DNA from: Tenggerimyces sp963762635
GTDB lineage: Bacteria > Actinomycetota > Actinomycetes > Propionibacteriales > Actinopolymorphaceae
Direction: 5' to 3'
Length of the DNA: 64,000 bases
Assembly: GCA_963762635.1 (NCBI GenBank)
Contig: CAVXLQ010000023.1
Span: 713,486-777,485 of the forward strand
A program made the position numbers and the translations under genes. The notes beneath the pieces were generated by a model. That model saw only the letters and a list, made by a program, of their open reading frames with translations. It was not told the origin of the DNA and searched no databases. Positions 36,613 through 45,000 of the stretch are shown in pieces. How positions within the stretch are numbered: position 1 is the stretch's first letter; each line of letters begins with the position of its first letter.

Positions 36613-37619
36613 GCCGAGGCGCGTTCGATCAACGGGCAGGGCAGTTCGACCGTACGCGCGGGGCCCAGGTGCTCGCCGTTCATCCGGCTGAGTAGCAGCT
36701 CGCCGGCGCTGGAACCGATCTCGTACGCCGGGTTGCGGACCGTCGTGAGCGACGGTAGGACCATCGTCGCCGCGTCGATGTCGTCGAAGCCGACCAACGC
36801 GATGTCGCCCGGGACCGTCAGTCCGGCGGCGCGGATGACGTCGATGGCGCCGATCGCGGACAGATCGTTGGCGCAGAAGACCGCGTCCGGCCTTTCGGCT
36901 CGCTCGAGCAGGGCGCGCATGGCGGCCTGGCCGCCGGCGCGGGTCCAGTCGCCCTGCTGCAGCAGGCTGTCGTCGACCGCGCGGCCGGCGTCCCGCATCG
37001 CGTCGTGGTAGCCCTCGGTGCGCGGCGTCCCCGTACCCGGCGGGCCTTGGATCATCCCGATCCGCTTCCGCCCTCTGCTGAGGAGGAGCGCGGTCGCGTC
37101 GCGGGCTCCGGAGCGGTCGTCGGTCGAGACCCAGTCGACGCCGAGCTCGTCCTTCGGCGTACCGACGCACACGATCGGGGTGGCGAGTCGCGCGTGGGCG
37201 AGGTCGGGCTCGATCGCGGCGTTGACCGCGGCCATCACGATGCCGTCGACGCCGCGGTCGAGCACGTCGTGGAGGAACTTGTGCTCCCGGTCCGCCGAAC
37301 CGTCGGTGTTGCAGACGTACGTGCCGTACTCCTGCCCGCCGATGTGGTCGGCGAGACCGCGGGTCAGGACGCCGTAGAAGGAGTTGGTCAGGTCGGGGAC
37401 GATCACCGCGACCATGCGGGAAAGGTTGGTGCGGAGCTGTCTTGCCGCCTGGTTGGGGCGGTAGCCGAGCTCGCGGATGGCGTCCTCGACCCGATCCCGG
37501 GTCGCGGCGTTGACCAAGCGCTTTCCGGAGAGGACGTGCGAGACCGTCGTCGGGCTGACCGCTGCCCGCCTGGCGACGTCCGCTAGGCGTACGCGTTCCC
37601 CCGGCCTGTTCGCCACCAT
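36609..37619 (-). CDS. LacI-family transcriptional regulator
   Basis: 336 residues. The N-terminal helix-turn-helix is RLADVARRAAVSPTTVSHVLSGKRLV (about 10-36) with the hinge ELGYRPNQAARQL. A periplasmic-binding-protein-like sensor domain follows (MVAVIVPDLTNSFYG, GIVMAAV, PDAVFCANDLSAIGAIDVIRAAG, VGFDD). Such proteins repress sugar-use genes until a sugar binds. It overlaps the end of the Gfo/Idh/MocA gene on the other strand. Its targets cannot be fixed from the window. Confidence 0.93.
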   Translation of the reverse strand: MVANRPGERVRLADVARRAAVSPTTVSHVLSGKRLVNAATRDRVEDAIRELGYRPNQAARQLRTNLSRMVAVIVPDLTNSFYGVLTRGLADHIGGQEYGTYVCNTDGSADREHKFLHDVLDRGVDGIVMAAVNAAIEPDLAHARLATPIVCVGTPKDELGVDWVSTDDRSGARDATALLLSRGRKRIGMIQGPPGTGTPRTEGYHDAMRDAGRAVDDSLLQQGDWTRAGGQAAMRALLERAERPDAVFCANDLSAIGAIDVIRAAGLTVPGDIALVGFDDIDAATMVLPSLTTVRNPAYEIGSSAGELLLSRMNGEHLGPARTVELPCPLIERASA

Positions 37620-37744
37620 CGTTGGATCCTCCGACTTCCCCTCACCCGGCGGCCACCGTATCAGCGGTGACGCGGCCCTAGTATCGCGAAGCCTGCTTTA
37701 CGATTCGTCATCGAACGGTTGCGGAGAGTGGCCTGCCGCAGGCA

Positions 37745-37761
37745 ATAGCGAGGGGTTTCCC
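37745..37761 (+). promoter_or_regulatory. 17-bp element upstream of PKD gene 1 (copy 1)
   Basis: ATAGCGAGGGGTTTCCC, identical to the copy at 39824-39840. The core GGGGTTTCCCC is self-complementary. It lies 149 bases before the ATG of the first PKD gene. Nature unknown: possible regulator site or mRNA leader element. Confidence 0.5.
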
Positions 37762-37893
37762 CGATTCAGTGCGGTCCGCGCTCGGCCAGAGTTGGCGTAC
37801 GTCGCGGGCCGTCTGCCCGCGGTCGTACGGACATCTCGTGCACGTCAGGGGGGTGCACGAGCTGTCACCGTCCTTCGGAGGGGAACCACAGGG

Positions 37894-39777
37894 ATGCAAC
37901 GCAACGTGGTGCGGGCGGTAGCACTCGTCCTGATCACCGTCTATCTCAACGCGGTCGCCGTCGTCTCGGCCGGGGGCGCCAGCGCGGCGGCCGTCGGAAC
38001 CGTCGCGGAGACCGCCAAGGCGGCCACGGTCGCCGCCGAGTACGTCGTCAACCTCAAGCCCACGGGAACGAGCGGAAACTCCAACTCGGGTGGGCTGATC
38101 GCGCACTGCGACGACTGCGTGCCGGACGCGCTGTTCGACTGCGGCGGCTGCGAGGTCACCGCCGGCCTGAAGGTCAGCGCGATCTCCCGCGTCGAGTGGG
38201 CCGGGGAATCCCCTGTCCACACGGTCGATCCGAGCTCGCTGCGACAGGGCGCGAACTCGACGGTCTTCAACAAGATGGGCCGAGGTGGAGGCGAGGGCCT
38301 CAAGCTGAACTTCGACGTCCCGGTCACGTACGGGCTGTTCGTCTGCGGCGGCGACTTCAAGCCGTGCGGCGACAAAAGGCCCGACGACTGGCAGGAGACG
38401 AACGAGTACACGCACACCGACACCAAGCACATGACGGCGCAGACCGCCTGCACCCCGCAGCCTGGCGCGGTCGTCTGTGACTTCAGCACGAAGATCGACG
38501 GCCTGATCCCGGAGACCTGCTTCCTGCCGGGCTGCCCGGTCGACCTCACGGTCAACCTGCACGCCGACGGCCAGGTGCAGGCGACCAAGGAAGGCATCGT
38601 CGTCGCGCGGACCGCGACCTTCGACACCAGCGCGGGAAACGTCGAGTCGAAGAAGTCCACCTGGGCGAAGGCCGACAACACCGCCGATGAGTTCACCGTT
38701 CCCTGCGACGCGACCGTCGGCTCGAAGGTGCGGTACAAGGTCGGCGCTCCCGCGCTCTACGCGCCGGACGTGGCAGCCACCGGATCGCTGAAGTTCTACC
38801 TCGACATCGACGGTCCCGGGCCGCTGAACTCGCATACCTGGCACACGATTCGCGAGGGCACGCTGTTCCAGGGCAGCATGAACCTGTTCGACCACGCGAC
38901 CGCGGCGACGTACGAGCTCGGCACCGTGCTGCCGGACGAGGTGAAGCCGCGGATCACCGGCCTCGACCAGTCCGGCGAGTTCGTCGAGGGCTCGCCCGTC
39001 ACGTTCACCACCGGCGCTGAGGACAACTGTGCGGACGGGCTGACGTACGACTGGACGTTCTCCGACGGTACGACGGCGTCCGGCAAGACCGTGGAGCACA
39101 CGTTCGCCGACAACGGCTCCTACAACGGCACGATCACCGTCCGCGACCCCGCCGGGAACGTCGCGGAGCAGCCGTTCGACCTGAGGCAGCCGATCCAGAA
39201 CGCGGCACCGGTGCTCGCGAAGCCGGCGGACGTCAAGCAGGAGTGGGGCCTTCCGTCGAGCTTCCACGCCGAGGCGACCGACCCGGGTACGGCCGACCAG
39301 GCAACGCTGAAGTACCACTGGGAGTTCGGCGACGGCACTCAGGCGGACGGCGCTGACGCGACGCACGCCTACGCCAAGCCCGGCACGTACTCCGCGAAGG
39401 TCACCGTGACCGACAAGGACGGTGCCTCGGCGTCGTCCGAGGTGGTCGCGACCGTCACCGCGCGGGCGACGAAGACCACGTACACCGGGCCGCGGCACAG
39501 CCTCCCGCTGCTGCCGATCCCGCTGTCCGCGACCGTGTTCGACTCGCAGGGCAAGCCCGTGGCCAACGCGGAGGTGACGTTCAAGATCGGCGGCATCGAC
39601 GTGAAGGACAAGACGGACTCGCGCGGCAAGGCGTCGGCGATCCTGATCGCTCCGCTGCTGCTGGGCAACACGACCGTCGCGGCCGTCACCGCGGGCGGCA
39701 ACCTGTACGCGGCGTCGACGGACGGACCGTACCCGTACCGGGTCGGTCTGACCCCGCCGGCTCTGGCCGCGCCGTAG
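37894..39777 (+). CDS. Large secreted protein with two PKD domains
   Basis: 627 residues, ATG at 37894 behind GGAGGGG. Signal peptide MQRNVVRAVALVLITVYL...ASAAA. The N-terminal ~300 residues are Cys-rich (CDDCVPDALFDCGGCEV; later CGGDFKPCGD and TCFLPGCPVDL) and of unknown family. Two PKD-like domains follow: TYDWTFSDGTTASGKTVEHTFADNGSY and YHWEFGDGTQADGADATHAYAKPGTY. A final Ig-like domain has the form found in surface proteins (ATVFDSQGKPVANAEVTF). No catalytic motif is seen, so an adhesive or structural role outside the cell is most likely. Confidence 0.75.
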   Translation: MQRNVVRAVALVLITVYLNAVAVVSAGGASAAAVGTVAETAKAATVAAEYVVNLKPTGTSGNSNSGGLIAHCDDCVPDALFDCGGCEVTAGLKVSAISRVEWAGESPVHTVDPSSLRQGANSTVFNKMGRGGGEGLKLNFDVPVTYGLFVCGGDFKPCGDKRPDDWQETNEYTHTDTKHMTAQTACTPQPGAVVCDFSTKIDGLIPETCFLPGCPVDLTVNLHADGQVQATKEGIVVARTATFDTSAGNVESKKSTWAKADNTADEFTVPCDATVGSKVRYKVGAPALYAPDVAATGSLKFYLDIDGPGPLNSHTWHTIREGTLFQGSMNLFDHATAATYELGTVLPDEVKPRITGLDQSGEFVEGSPVTFTTGAEDNCADGLTYDWTFSDGTTASGKTVEHTFADNGSYNGTITVRDPAGNVAEQPFDLRQPIQNAAPVLAKPADVKQEWGLPSSFHAEATDPGTADQATLKYHWEFGDGTQADGADATHAYAKPGTYSAKVTVTDKDGASASSEVVATVTARATKTTYTGPRHSLPLLPIPLSATVFDSQGKPVANAEVTFKIGGIDVKDKTDSRGKASAILIAPLLLGNTTVAAVTAGGNLYAASTDGPYPYRVGLTPPALAAP

Positions 39778-39823
39778 CGTGCCGGTGGCCATCGGGTGAG
39801 GGGTCCGATGGCCGCCGGTGTTG

Positions 39824-39840
39824 ATAGCGAGGGGTTTCCC
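39824..39840 (+). promoter_or_regulatory. 17-bp element upstream of PKD gene 2 (copy 2)
   Basis: Identical to 37745-37761 and 114 bases before the ATG of the second PKD gene. A second, weaker similarity follows in both leaders (CACGTCAGGGG at about 37840 and CAGGTCAGGGG at about 39904). Confidence 0.5.
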
Positions 39841-39937
39841 GGATTTGTCCGCGGGGCGAGTACGGGATGGTAGGCAGGCGGGCCAGCTGGGGGCTGGTTC
39901 GCGCAGGTCAGGGGACGAAACAACAGAGGGGCACCTG

Positions 39938-40387
39938 ATGGGTACGAGGGGTGGATCGTTCGCGGCCGGCCTGGCCGCGTTGGCGCTTGGACTCACGGTC
40001 CTGGGAACGGGAACGGGAACGGCGTTCGCCGCCGAGACCCCGTGCGACGACTCGTTGCCGGGTTCGAACTGCGCGCCGAGCTCGCTGCCGGGCTCGGATC
40101 TCCCGCCGGCCGCGCCGGTGATCAAGGACATCGCGCAGACCGGGTTCTTCTTCGAGGGGTCGCCGATCCGCTTCGCCGCGACGGTCGAGGACGACCGCGA
40201 CTCGCAGGCGCAGCTCAAGGTCACGTGGACGTTCTCCGACGGCGGCACCGGGGCCGGGATGGTCACGCGGCATGTGTTCGCCGACCCTGGCCTCTACACG
40301 GTGCGGGTGACGGTCACGGATACGAACGGGAACGTATCGCTCCTCGAGGCTCCGCTCCGGCACCCGATCTCGACGCGCCACCGCTGA
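39938..40387 (+). CDS. Small secreted protein with one PKD domain
   Basis: 149 residues, ATG at 39938. A signal peptide (MGTRGGSFAAGLAALALGLT...AFAAE) is followed by a short Cys pair (CDDSLPGSNC) and one PKD domain with KVTWTFSDGGTGAGMVTRHVFADPGLYTVRVTVTD. Its domain, including the phrase Q(T/S)GxFFEGSP, closely resembles the first PKD domain of the neighbour (QSGEFVEGSP), pointing to duplication. The shared upstream element suggests co-regulation. Confidence 0.7.
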   Translation: MGTRGGSFAAGLAALALGLTVLGTGTGTAFAAETPCDDSLPGSNCAPSSLPGSDLPPAAPVIKDIAQTGFFFEGSPIRFAATVEDDRDSQAQLKVTWTFSDGGTGAGMVTRHVFADPGLYTVRVTVTDTNGNVSLLEAPLRHPISTRHR

Positions 40388-40396
40388 CCGGTTCCA

Positions 40397-40900
40397 CTAG
40401 CTGGCGGCTCGTGCCGCGAGCGCGGCGTTCATCGCCTGGAATCCGGGCAGGGTCTCGTTCTTCAGCATGCTGGCGAGGAACGGGACCAGCGCGCCCTTGA
40501 ACGTCTCCTCCTGGACGAGCCGCACGCGGCCGGGCGCCAGTTCCTCGATCACGAACGAGTGCTCGCCGTCGAACAGGCCCGGGATGTAGAGCCGGCCGAT
40601 CCAGCGCAGCTCGCGGCCCGGCGAGACGGCGAGCAGCGTGGGTGTGAACGTACGGTCCGATCCGCCGCTGCGCATGACGTTCGTGATCGTGCCGCCGACG
40701 GCGAGCTCGCCTTCGGACTTGACGATGAACGGGTTCCACTCCGGGTAGGCGGGGCGATCGGCGAGAACGTTCCAGACCTGGTCAGCCGAGGCGTCGATCT
40801 CGGTTTCCACCCGTAGGACAAGGGGATTCGCGCGCTGCCAGGCGATCGCGCCGGCGAGGACGACGACGACGGCGCCGATGACGATGAGTACCCGAGGCAT
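40397..40900 (-). CDS. Membrane-anchored SRPBCC-domain protein
   Basis: 167 residues, ATG at 40900. One N-terminal transmembrane helix (VLIVIGAVVVVLAGAIAW) precedes a SRPBCC/START-like fold (VETEIDASADQVWNVLAD, YPEWNPFI, LLAVSPGRELRWIGRLYIPGLFDGEHSF). This fold binds hydrophobic ligands. It is 8 bases downstream of a TetR gene on the same strand, so it is probably its co-transcribed target. Ligand unknown. Confidence 0.75.
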   Translation of the reverse strand: MPRVLIVIGAVVVVLAGAIAWQRANPLVLRVETEIDASADQVWNVLADRPAYPEWNPFIVKSEGELAVGGTITNVMRSGGSDRTFTPTLLAVSPGRELRWIGRLYIPGLFDGEHSFVIEELAPGRVRLVQEETFKGALVPFLASMLKNETLPGFQAMNAALAARAAS

Positions 40901-40908
40901 GGCTGTCC

Positions 40909-41493
40909 TTACTGATCGCTGAGGTGGGGACCGAGCACACTGTCGACGAGCCGATGCGCGTAGTCCTGGTTGATCGGGTCGCCGGTGATGAGCAGGCGGT
41001 AGTAGAGCGGTCCGGCCAGCTGGTCGACGAGGATCTCCGGATCGGAGTCGCCGCGGACCTCGCCGCGCTCCTGGGCGGCGCGCAGGAGGGCGATGGCGGC
41101 CTGGCGCCGGGACGTGAAGAGCTGCTGGATGCCCTTGGCCGCCTCCGGGTCGCGGTGGAGCGAGCTGACGAGGTCCGCGACGAGGGCCGGGCCAGTGGCG
41201 CGGAGGGCCGCGGCGATGCCGCGGACGAGCGTGACGAGGTCGTGGCGGATGTCTCCGGTCGCCTCGACGTCGACCCGGCGCTGCAGGTCCGCGACGAGGT
41301 CGATGACGAGATGCGCCTTGCTCGGCCAGCGCCGGTACAGCGTGGTCTTGGCGACGCCCGCCAGCTCGGCGAGGCCGTCGACACTGAGTGCCTCGTACCC
41401 GTCGCGCTCGAGGACCTGCCGGGCCGCGCTGAGGATGCGGCCCCTGGTCTCCTGGTCGCGGGGACGGCCGCGCTGGGCGGGTTGCTCGGGCAT
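40909..41493 (-). CDS. TetR-family transcriptional regulator
   Basis: 194 residues. The HTH lies at about 17-63: ILSAARQVLERDGYEALSVD followed by LAELAGVAKTTLYRRWPSKA. The C-terminal domain resembles TetR_C of the AcrR type (ILVDQLAGPLYYRLLITG). It is transcribed with the SRPBCC gene. A 33-bp palindrome ends about 11 bases upstream of the ATG and is a likely operator for autorepression. Confidence 0.92.
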   Translation of the reverse strand: MPEQPAQRGRPRDQETRGRILSAARQVLERDGYEALSVDGLAELAGVAKTTLYRRWPSKAHLVIDLVADLQRRVDVEATGDIRHDLVTLVRGIAAALRATGPALVADLVSSLHRDPEAAKGIQQLFTSRRQAAIALLRAAQERGEVRGDSDPEILVDQLAGPLYYRLLITGDPINQDYAHRLVDSVLGPHLSDQ

Positions 41494-41504
41494 CGGCGGC
41501 GGCT

Positions 41505-41537
41505 CTCCATTTCGCTACTGCGGTTTCGTAAATGGAG
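41505..41537. promoter_or_regulatory. Inverted repeat, probable TetR operator
   Basis: CTCCATTT (41505-41512) and AAATGGAG (41530-41537) are perfect complements around a 17-nt centre containing CGCTACTGCGGTTTCG. The position directly upstream of the TetR gene fits an autoregulatory operator. Confidence 0.6.
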
Positions 41538-41644
41538 GCTAGCTGGCGCCGGGGAATTACGCAACTCCGGTAGCGGAAGTCGGCCGGGCGCGCCGTTCCC
41601 CGACTCGCCAGGCTTTCGGGGGAGGGCGTCGTTACGCTGGCAGG

Positions 41645-43750
41645 GTGTCCGAGCAGGTCCACTCCGAACCCGACGGTGGCGACAGCGGCAACGGTGCCCG
41701 TACCGCCCCGCCGCCGGCACACGCGCTCGGCGCGGTGCTGAAGATCGCCCCGTTCCGCAAGCTCTGGATCGCGCTCGGTCTCTCCAGCCTCGGTGACTGG
41801 CTCGGCCTGCTCGCGCTCACCGCGATGGCGAGCGAGCTGGCCCAGGGCGACTACCGCGCGCAGAACTTCGCGATCGCCGGCGTGCTCCTGCTCCGCCTGC
41901 TTCCCGCCGTGGTCGTCGGCCCGCTCGGCGGCTACATCGCCGACCGGCTGGACCGGCGATGGACGCTGGTGATCGGCGACGTGCTGAGGTTCGGCCTGTT
42001 CGTCTCGATCCCGATCGTCGGCAACCTGTTCTGGCTGCTGACCGCGACCGTCCTCATCGAGTGCGTGAGCCTGGTCTGGCTCCCCGCCAAGGACGCCGCG
42101 GTCCCCAACCTCGTCCCGCGCGAACGCCTCGCCGTCGCCAACCAGCTGAGCCTCGTCACGACCTACGGCTCCGCGCTGCCCGCCGCGCTGCTGTTCACCC
42201 TGCTCGCGCTGCTGAACAAGTCGCTGTCGGCGACGCTGAACTGGTTCGCCAGCCCCGTCGACCTCGCGCTCTACTTCAACTCCGCCACATTCCTCGTCGG
42301 CGCGATCGTCGCGAGCCGGCTGCACGAGCTGTCCGGGCAGGGCGCCGGCAACGGTTCGGAGGAACGCCAGGGCGTGCTCCGCGCGATCCTCGTCGGCTGG
42401 AAGTTCGTCGCCCGCAACAAGCTGGTCAGAGGGCTCGTCATCGGTGTGGTCGGCGCGTTCGGCGTCGGCGGCGTGGTGATCGGGCTGGGCCGTACATACG
42501 TCGCCGACCTCGGCGGCGGCGAGGCCGGCTACGGCGTGCTGTTCGGCGCGGTGTTCCTCGGACTCGCGGGCGGCATGGCGTTCGGACCGCGGCTGCTGAC
42601 CGGCTTCTCCCGCAAGCGCATGTTCGGCCTCGCGCTCACCGGCGCGGGCGGGTCGCTGGTGATGATGGCGCTCGTCCAGAACATCGTGCTGGTCTCCGGA
42701 TTCACTGTCCTGCTTGGCTTCTGCGCCGGCATCGCGTGGATCACCGGCTACACGATGCTCGGCATGGAGGTCGACGACGCGATCCGCGGCCGGACGTTCG
42801 CGTTCGTCCAGTCGCTCACCCGCGTCACGCTCGCCGCCGTGTTGGCGGCCGCGCCGGGCATCGCGGGTGCGATCGGCGCGCACCAGATCTCCTTGCTGGG
42901 CAAGGGAACGATCACGTACAACGGCGCCTCGATCACGTTCCTCATCGCTGGCTTGGCGGCCACGCTGCTGGGCATCTTCAGCTACCGGCAGATGGACGAC
43001 CGGCGCCGCGTCTCGCTGATCCGCGACCTGCGCGGCGCGTTCAGCGGGCACGAGCGCGGGGTGTTCTCCGACACCGGGTTGTTCATCGCGCTGGAAGGCG
43101 GCGAGGGCTCAGGCAAGTCGACGCAGGTGCGCCGGTTGGAGGCGTGGCTGGTCGAACGTGGCCTGCGCGTCGTCGCCACGCACGAGCCCGGGGCGACGCC
43201 GGTCGGCCAGACGATCCGTACGATCGTGCTGGGCAACGCGACCGGCAAGCTGTCGCCGCGGACCGAGGCGTTGCTGTACGCCGCGGACAAGGCCGAGCAC
43301 GTCGACACCATGGTGCGCCCGGAGCTCGAAGACGGCGCGGTCGTGATCACCGACCGGTACATCGACTCGACGCTCGCCTACCAGGGTGGTGGCCGCGACC
43401 TCGCGCAGCGCGAGGTGCTGCGGCTGTCGCGCTGGGCGACGAGCGGGCTGCGGCCACATCTCACGGTCCTGCTCGACATTCCGCCCGAGGTCGGGCTCGC
43501 GCGCGGTGCGGCGAACGGGCCCGCCGACCGGATGGAGAGCGAGTCCTTGGAGTTCCACCAGCGCGTACGGCAGGGGTTCCTCGACCTCGCGCTGCTGGAT
43601 CCGGACCGCTACCTGGTGCTCGACGCGACGGCCACGCCCGCCGAGATCGCGGACCAGATCCGGGCCCGGGTCGAGCCGCTGCTGGAGCCCGTTGCCGGCG
43701 AGTCCGACGTTCCCGTTCCGGTGGAGTCCCCTGAGGAGGCGCGGCGATGA
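41645..43750 (+). CDS. tmk: MFS transporter fused to dTMP kinase
   Basis: 701 residues, GTG at 41645. Residues ~30-465 form an MFS-like membrane domain (GDWLGLLALTAMA, GGYIADRLDRRWTL, about 12 segments). Residues ~477-700 are a thymidylate kinase: P-loop GGEGSGKS at 485-492, the DR(Y) motif VVITDRYIDSTLAYQGGGR, and AANGPADRMESESLEFHQRV near the LID. Fusion of MFS and dTMP kinase is known in several actinomycetes. The kinase makes dTDP for DNA synthesis; the transported compound is unknown. It overlaps holB (ATGA). Confidence 0.93.
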   Translation: MSEQVHSEPDGGDSGNGARTAPPPAHALGAVLKIAPFRKLWIALGLSSLGDWLGLLALTAMASELAQGDYRAQNFAIAGVLLLRLLPAVVVGPLGGYIADRLDRRWTLVIGDVLRFGLFVSIPIVGNLFWLLTATVLIECVSLVWLPAKDAAVPNLVPRERLAVANQLSLVTTYGSALPAALLFTLLALLNKSLSATLNWFASPVDLALYFNSATFLVGAIVASRLHELSGQGAGNGSEERQGVLRAILVGWKFVARNKLVRGLVIGVVGAFGVGGVVIGLGRTYVADLGGGEAGYGVLFGAVFLGLAGGMAFGPRLLTGFSRKRMFGLALTGAGGSLVMMALVQNIVLVSGFTVLLGFCAGIAWITGYTMLGMEVDDAIRGRTFAFVQSLTRVTLAAVLAAAPGIAGAIGAHQISLLGKGTITYNGASITFLIAGLAATLLGIFSYRQMDDRRRVSLIRDLRGAFSGHERGVFSDTGLFIALEGGEGSGKSTQVRRLEAWLVERGLRVVATHEPGATPVGQTIRTIVLGNATGKLSPRTEALLYAADKAEHVDTMVRPELEDGAVVITDRYIDSTLAYQGGGRDLAQREVLRLSRWATSGLRPHLTVLLDIPPEVGLARGAANGPADRMESESLEFHQRVRQGFLDLALLDPDRYLVLDATATPAEIADQIRARVEPLLEPVAGESDVPVPVESPEEARR

Positions 43751-44925
43751 CAGCGTCGGCGGAGTTGATGGCTGGCGTCTGGGCGGACCTCACCGGGCAG
43801 GAGCCGACGGTGGAGATCCTGGCCAACGCGGCACACGCGGCGGCGGCGCGGTTGGCCGGCGTCGAGGGGATCTCGGGCATGACCCACGCGTGGTTGATCA
43901 CCGGCCCGCCGGGGTCGGGGCGGTCGAACGCGGCGCGTGCGTTCGCGGCGGCGTTGGAGTGCGAGAACGAGGGGTGCGGTGAGTGCAACCCGTGCCGTAC
44001 GGCGTTGAGCGGGACACACCCGGACGTGACGTTGGTGCGGACCGAGCAGCTGTCGTTGCGGGTGGACGAGATTCGCGAGCTGGTGTTGAAGTCCGCGATG
44101 TCGCCGGTGGGCTCGCGCTGGCAGGTGCTCGTGGTCGAGGACGCGGACCGGTTGACGGAGCAGGCCGCGGACGCGCTGCTGAAGAGCCTGGAGGAACCGG
44201 CCGCCCGTACGGTCTGGCTGCTGTGCGCGCCGACCGTCGAGGACGTGGTGCCGACGATCCGGTCGCGGTGCCGGCTGTTGGTCTTGCGTACGCCGTCGAC
44301 CGAGGCTGTCGCGTCGTTGCTCGAGCGGCGCGGGATCGAGCGCTCGATGGCGTTGTTCGCCGCGCGGGCGTCGCAGGGGCACATCGGCCGAGCGCGGGCC
44401 CTTGCTCTGAAGGAAGAAGTGCGCGACCGGCGTTCTGAGGTCTTGTCGATTCCCTCGCAGGTGGGCACGTTGTCGGGTTGCGTCCACGCCGCCGCCGCCC
44501 TGGTCGAGCGGGCCGCGGAGGAGGCGAAGGCGGCGACGACCGAGCTGGACACGCGGGAACGTACGGAGCTCGAGAACGCTTTGGGCGTTAGCGGAAAGGG
44601 CGCGAAGCCGCGTTCCTTGCAAGCAGCGTTGAAGGATCTGGACGACCAGCAGAAGGTGCGCGCGAAGCGGCTCCAGCGCGACGCGTTGGACCGGGCCCTG
44701 TTGGACCTGATGTCGTACTACCGCGACGTTCTGGCGGTCGCTCTGGGGACCGGCGCGGAGCTTGTCAACCTGGAGTTGCGCCCCGACATCATCCGCGCCG
44801 CCGCGTCCACCCCGCCGGAAGCCGTACTGGCCAAGGTCGACGCCATCCTCGCCTGCCGCGAAGCCATCGCCGCCAACGTCGCCCCCCTGCTCGCCGTCGA
44901 GGCGATGACCATCAACCTGCGCTGA
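43747..44925 (+). CDS. holB: DNA polymerase III subunit delta'
   Basis: 392 residues, ATG at 43747 overlapping tmk. The AAA+ domain has GPPGSGRS at 53-60, a P-loop whose Lys is replaced by Arg. A four-Cys zinc site lies at C72, C77, C80 and C83 (CENEGCGECNPC), and the Walker B/SRC region is VLVVEDADRLTEQAADALLKSLEEP ... TIRSRC (positions ~130-175). The delta' subunit is part of the clamp loader; the tmk-holB order is conserved in actinomycetes. The odd P-loop fits the known weak or absent ATPase role of delta'. Confidence 0.92.
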   Translation: MTASAELMAGVWADLTGQEPTVEILANAAHAAAARLAGVEGISGMTHAWLITGPPGSGRSNAARAFAAALECENEGCGECNPCRTALSGTHPDVTLVRTEQLSLRVDEIRELVLKSAMSPVGSRWQVLVVEDADRLTEQAADALLKSLEEPAARTVWLLCAPTVEDVVPTIRSRCRLLVLRTPSTEAVASLLERRGIERSMALFAARASQGHIGRARALALKEEVRDRRSEVLSIPSQVGTLSGCVHAAAALVERAAEEAKAATTELDTRERTELENALGVSGKGAKPRSLQAALKDLDDQQKVRAKRLQRDALDRALLDLMSYYRDVLAVALGTGAELVNLELRPDIIRAAASTPPEAVLAKVDAILACREAIAANVAPLLAVEAMTINLR

Positions 44926-45000
44926 CCTGCGCCTTGTGAGGATTCCCGCACGTGATGCGGTCCTGGCCCTTACCATGCTTGTGCGACATGGGGGTGGGCC

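Noticed and set aside
37894..37940. Leader of the first PKD gene as a c-di-AMP (ydaO) riboswitch
   Set aside because: Only a short GGGGAACCAC string resembles the motif; the conserved core and pairing are absent.
40397..43051. 884-codon minus frame ending in the SRPBCC protein
   Set aside because: Only the last 167 codons match a domain; the upstream part is antisense to MFS-tmk and overlaps the TetR gene in another phase.
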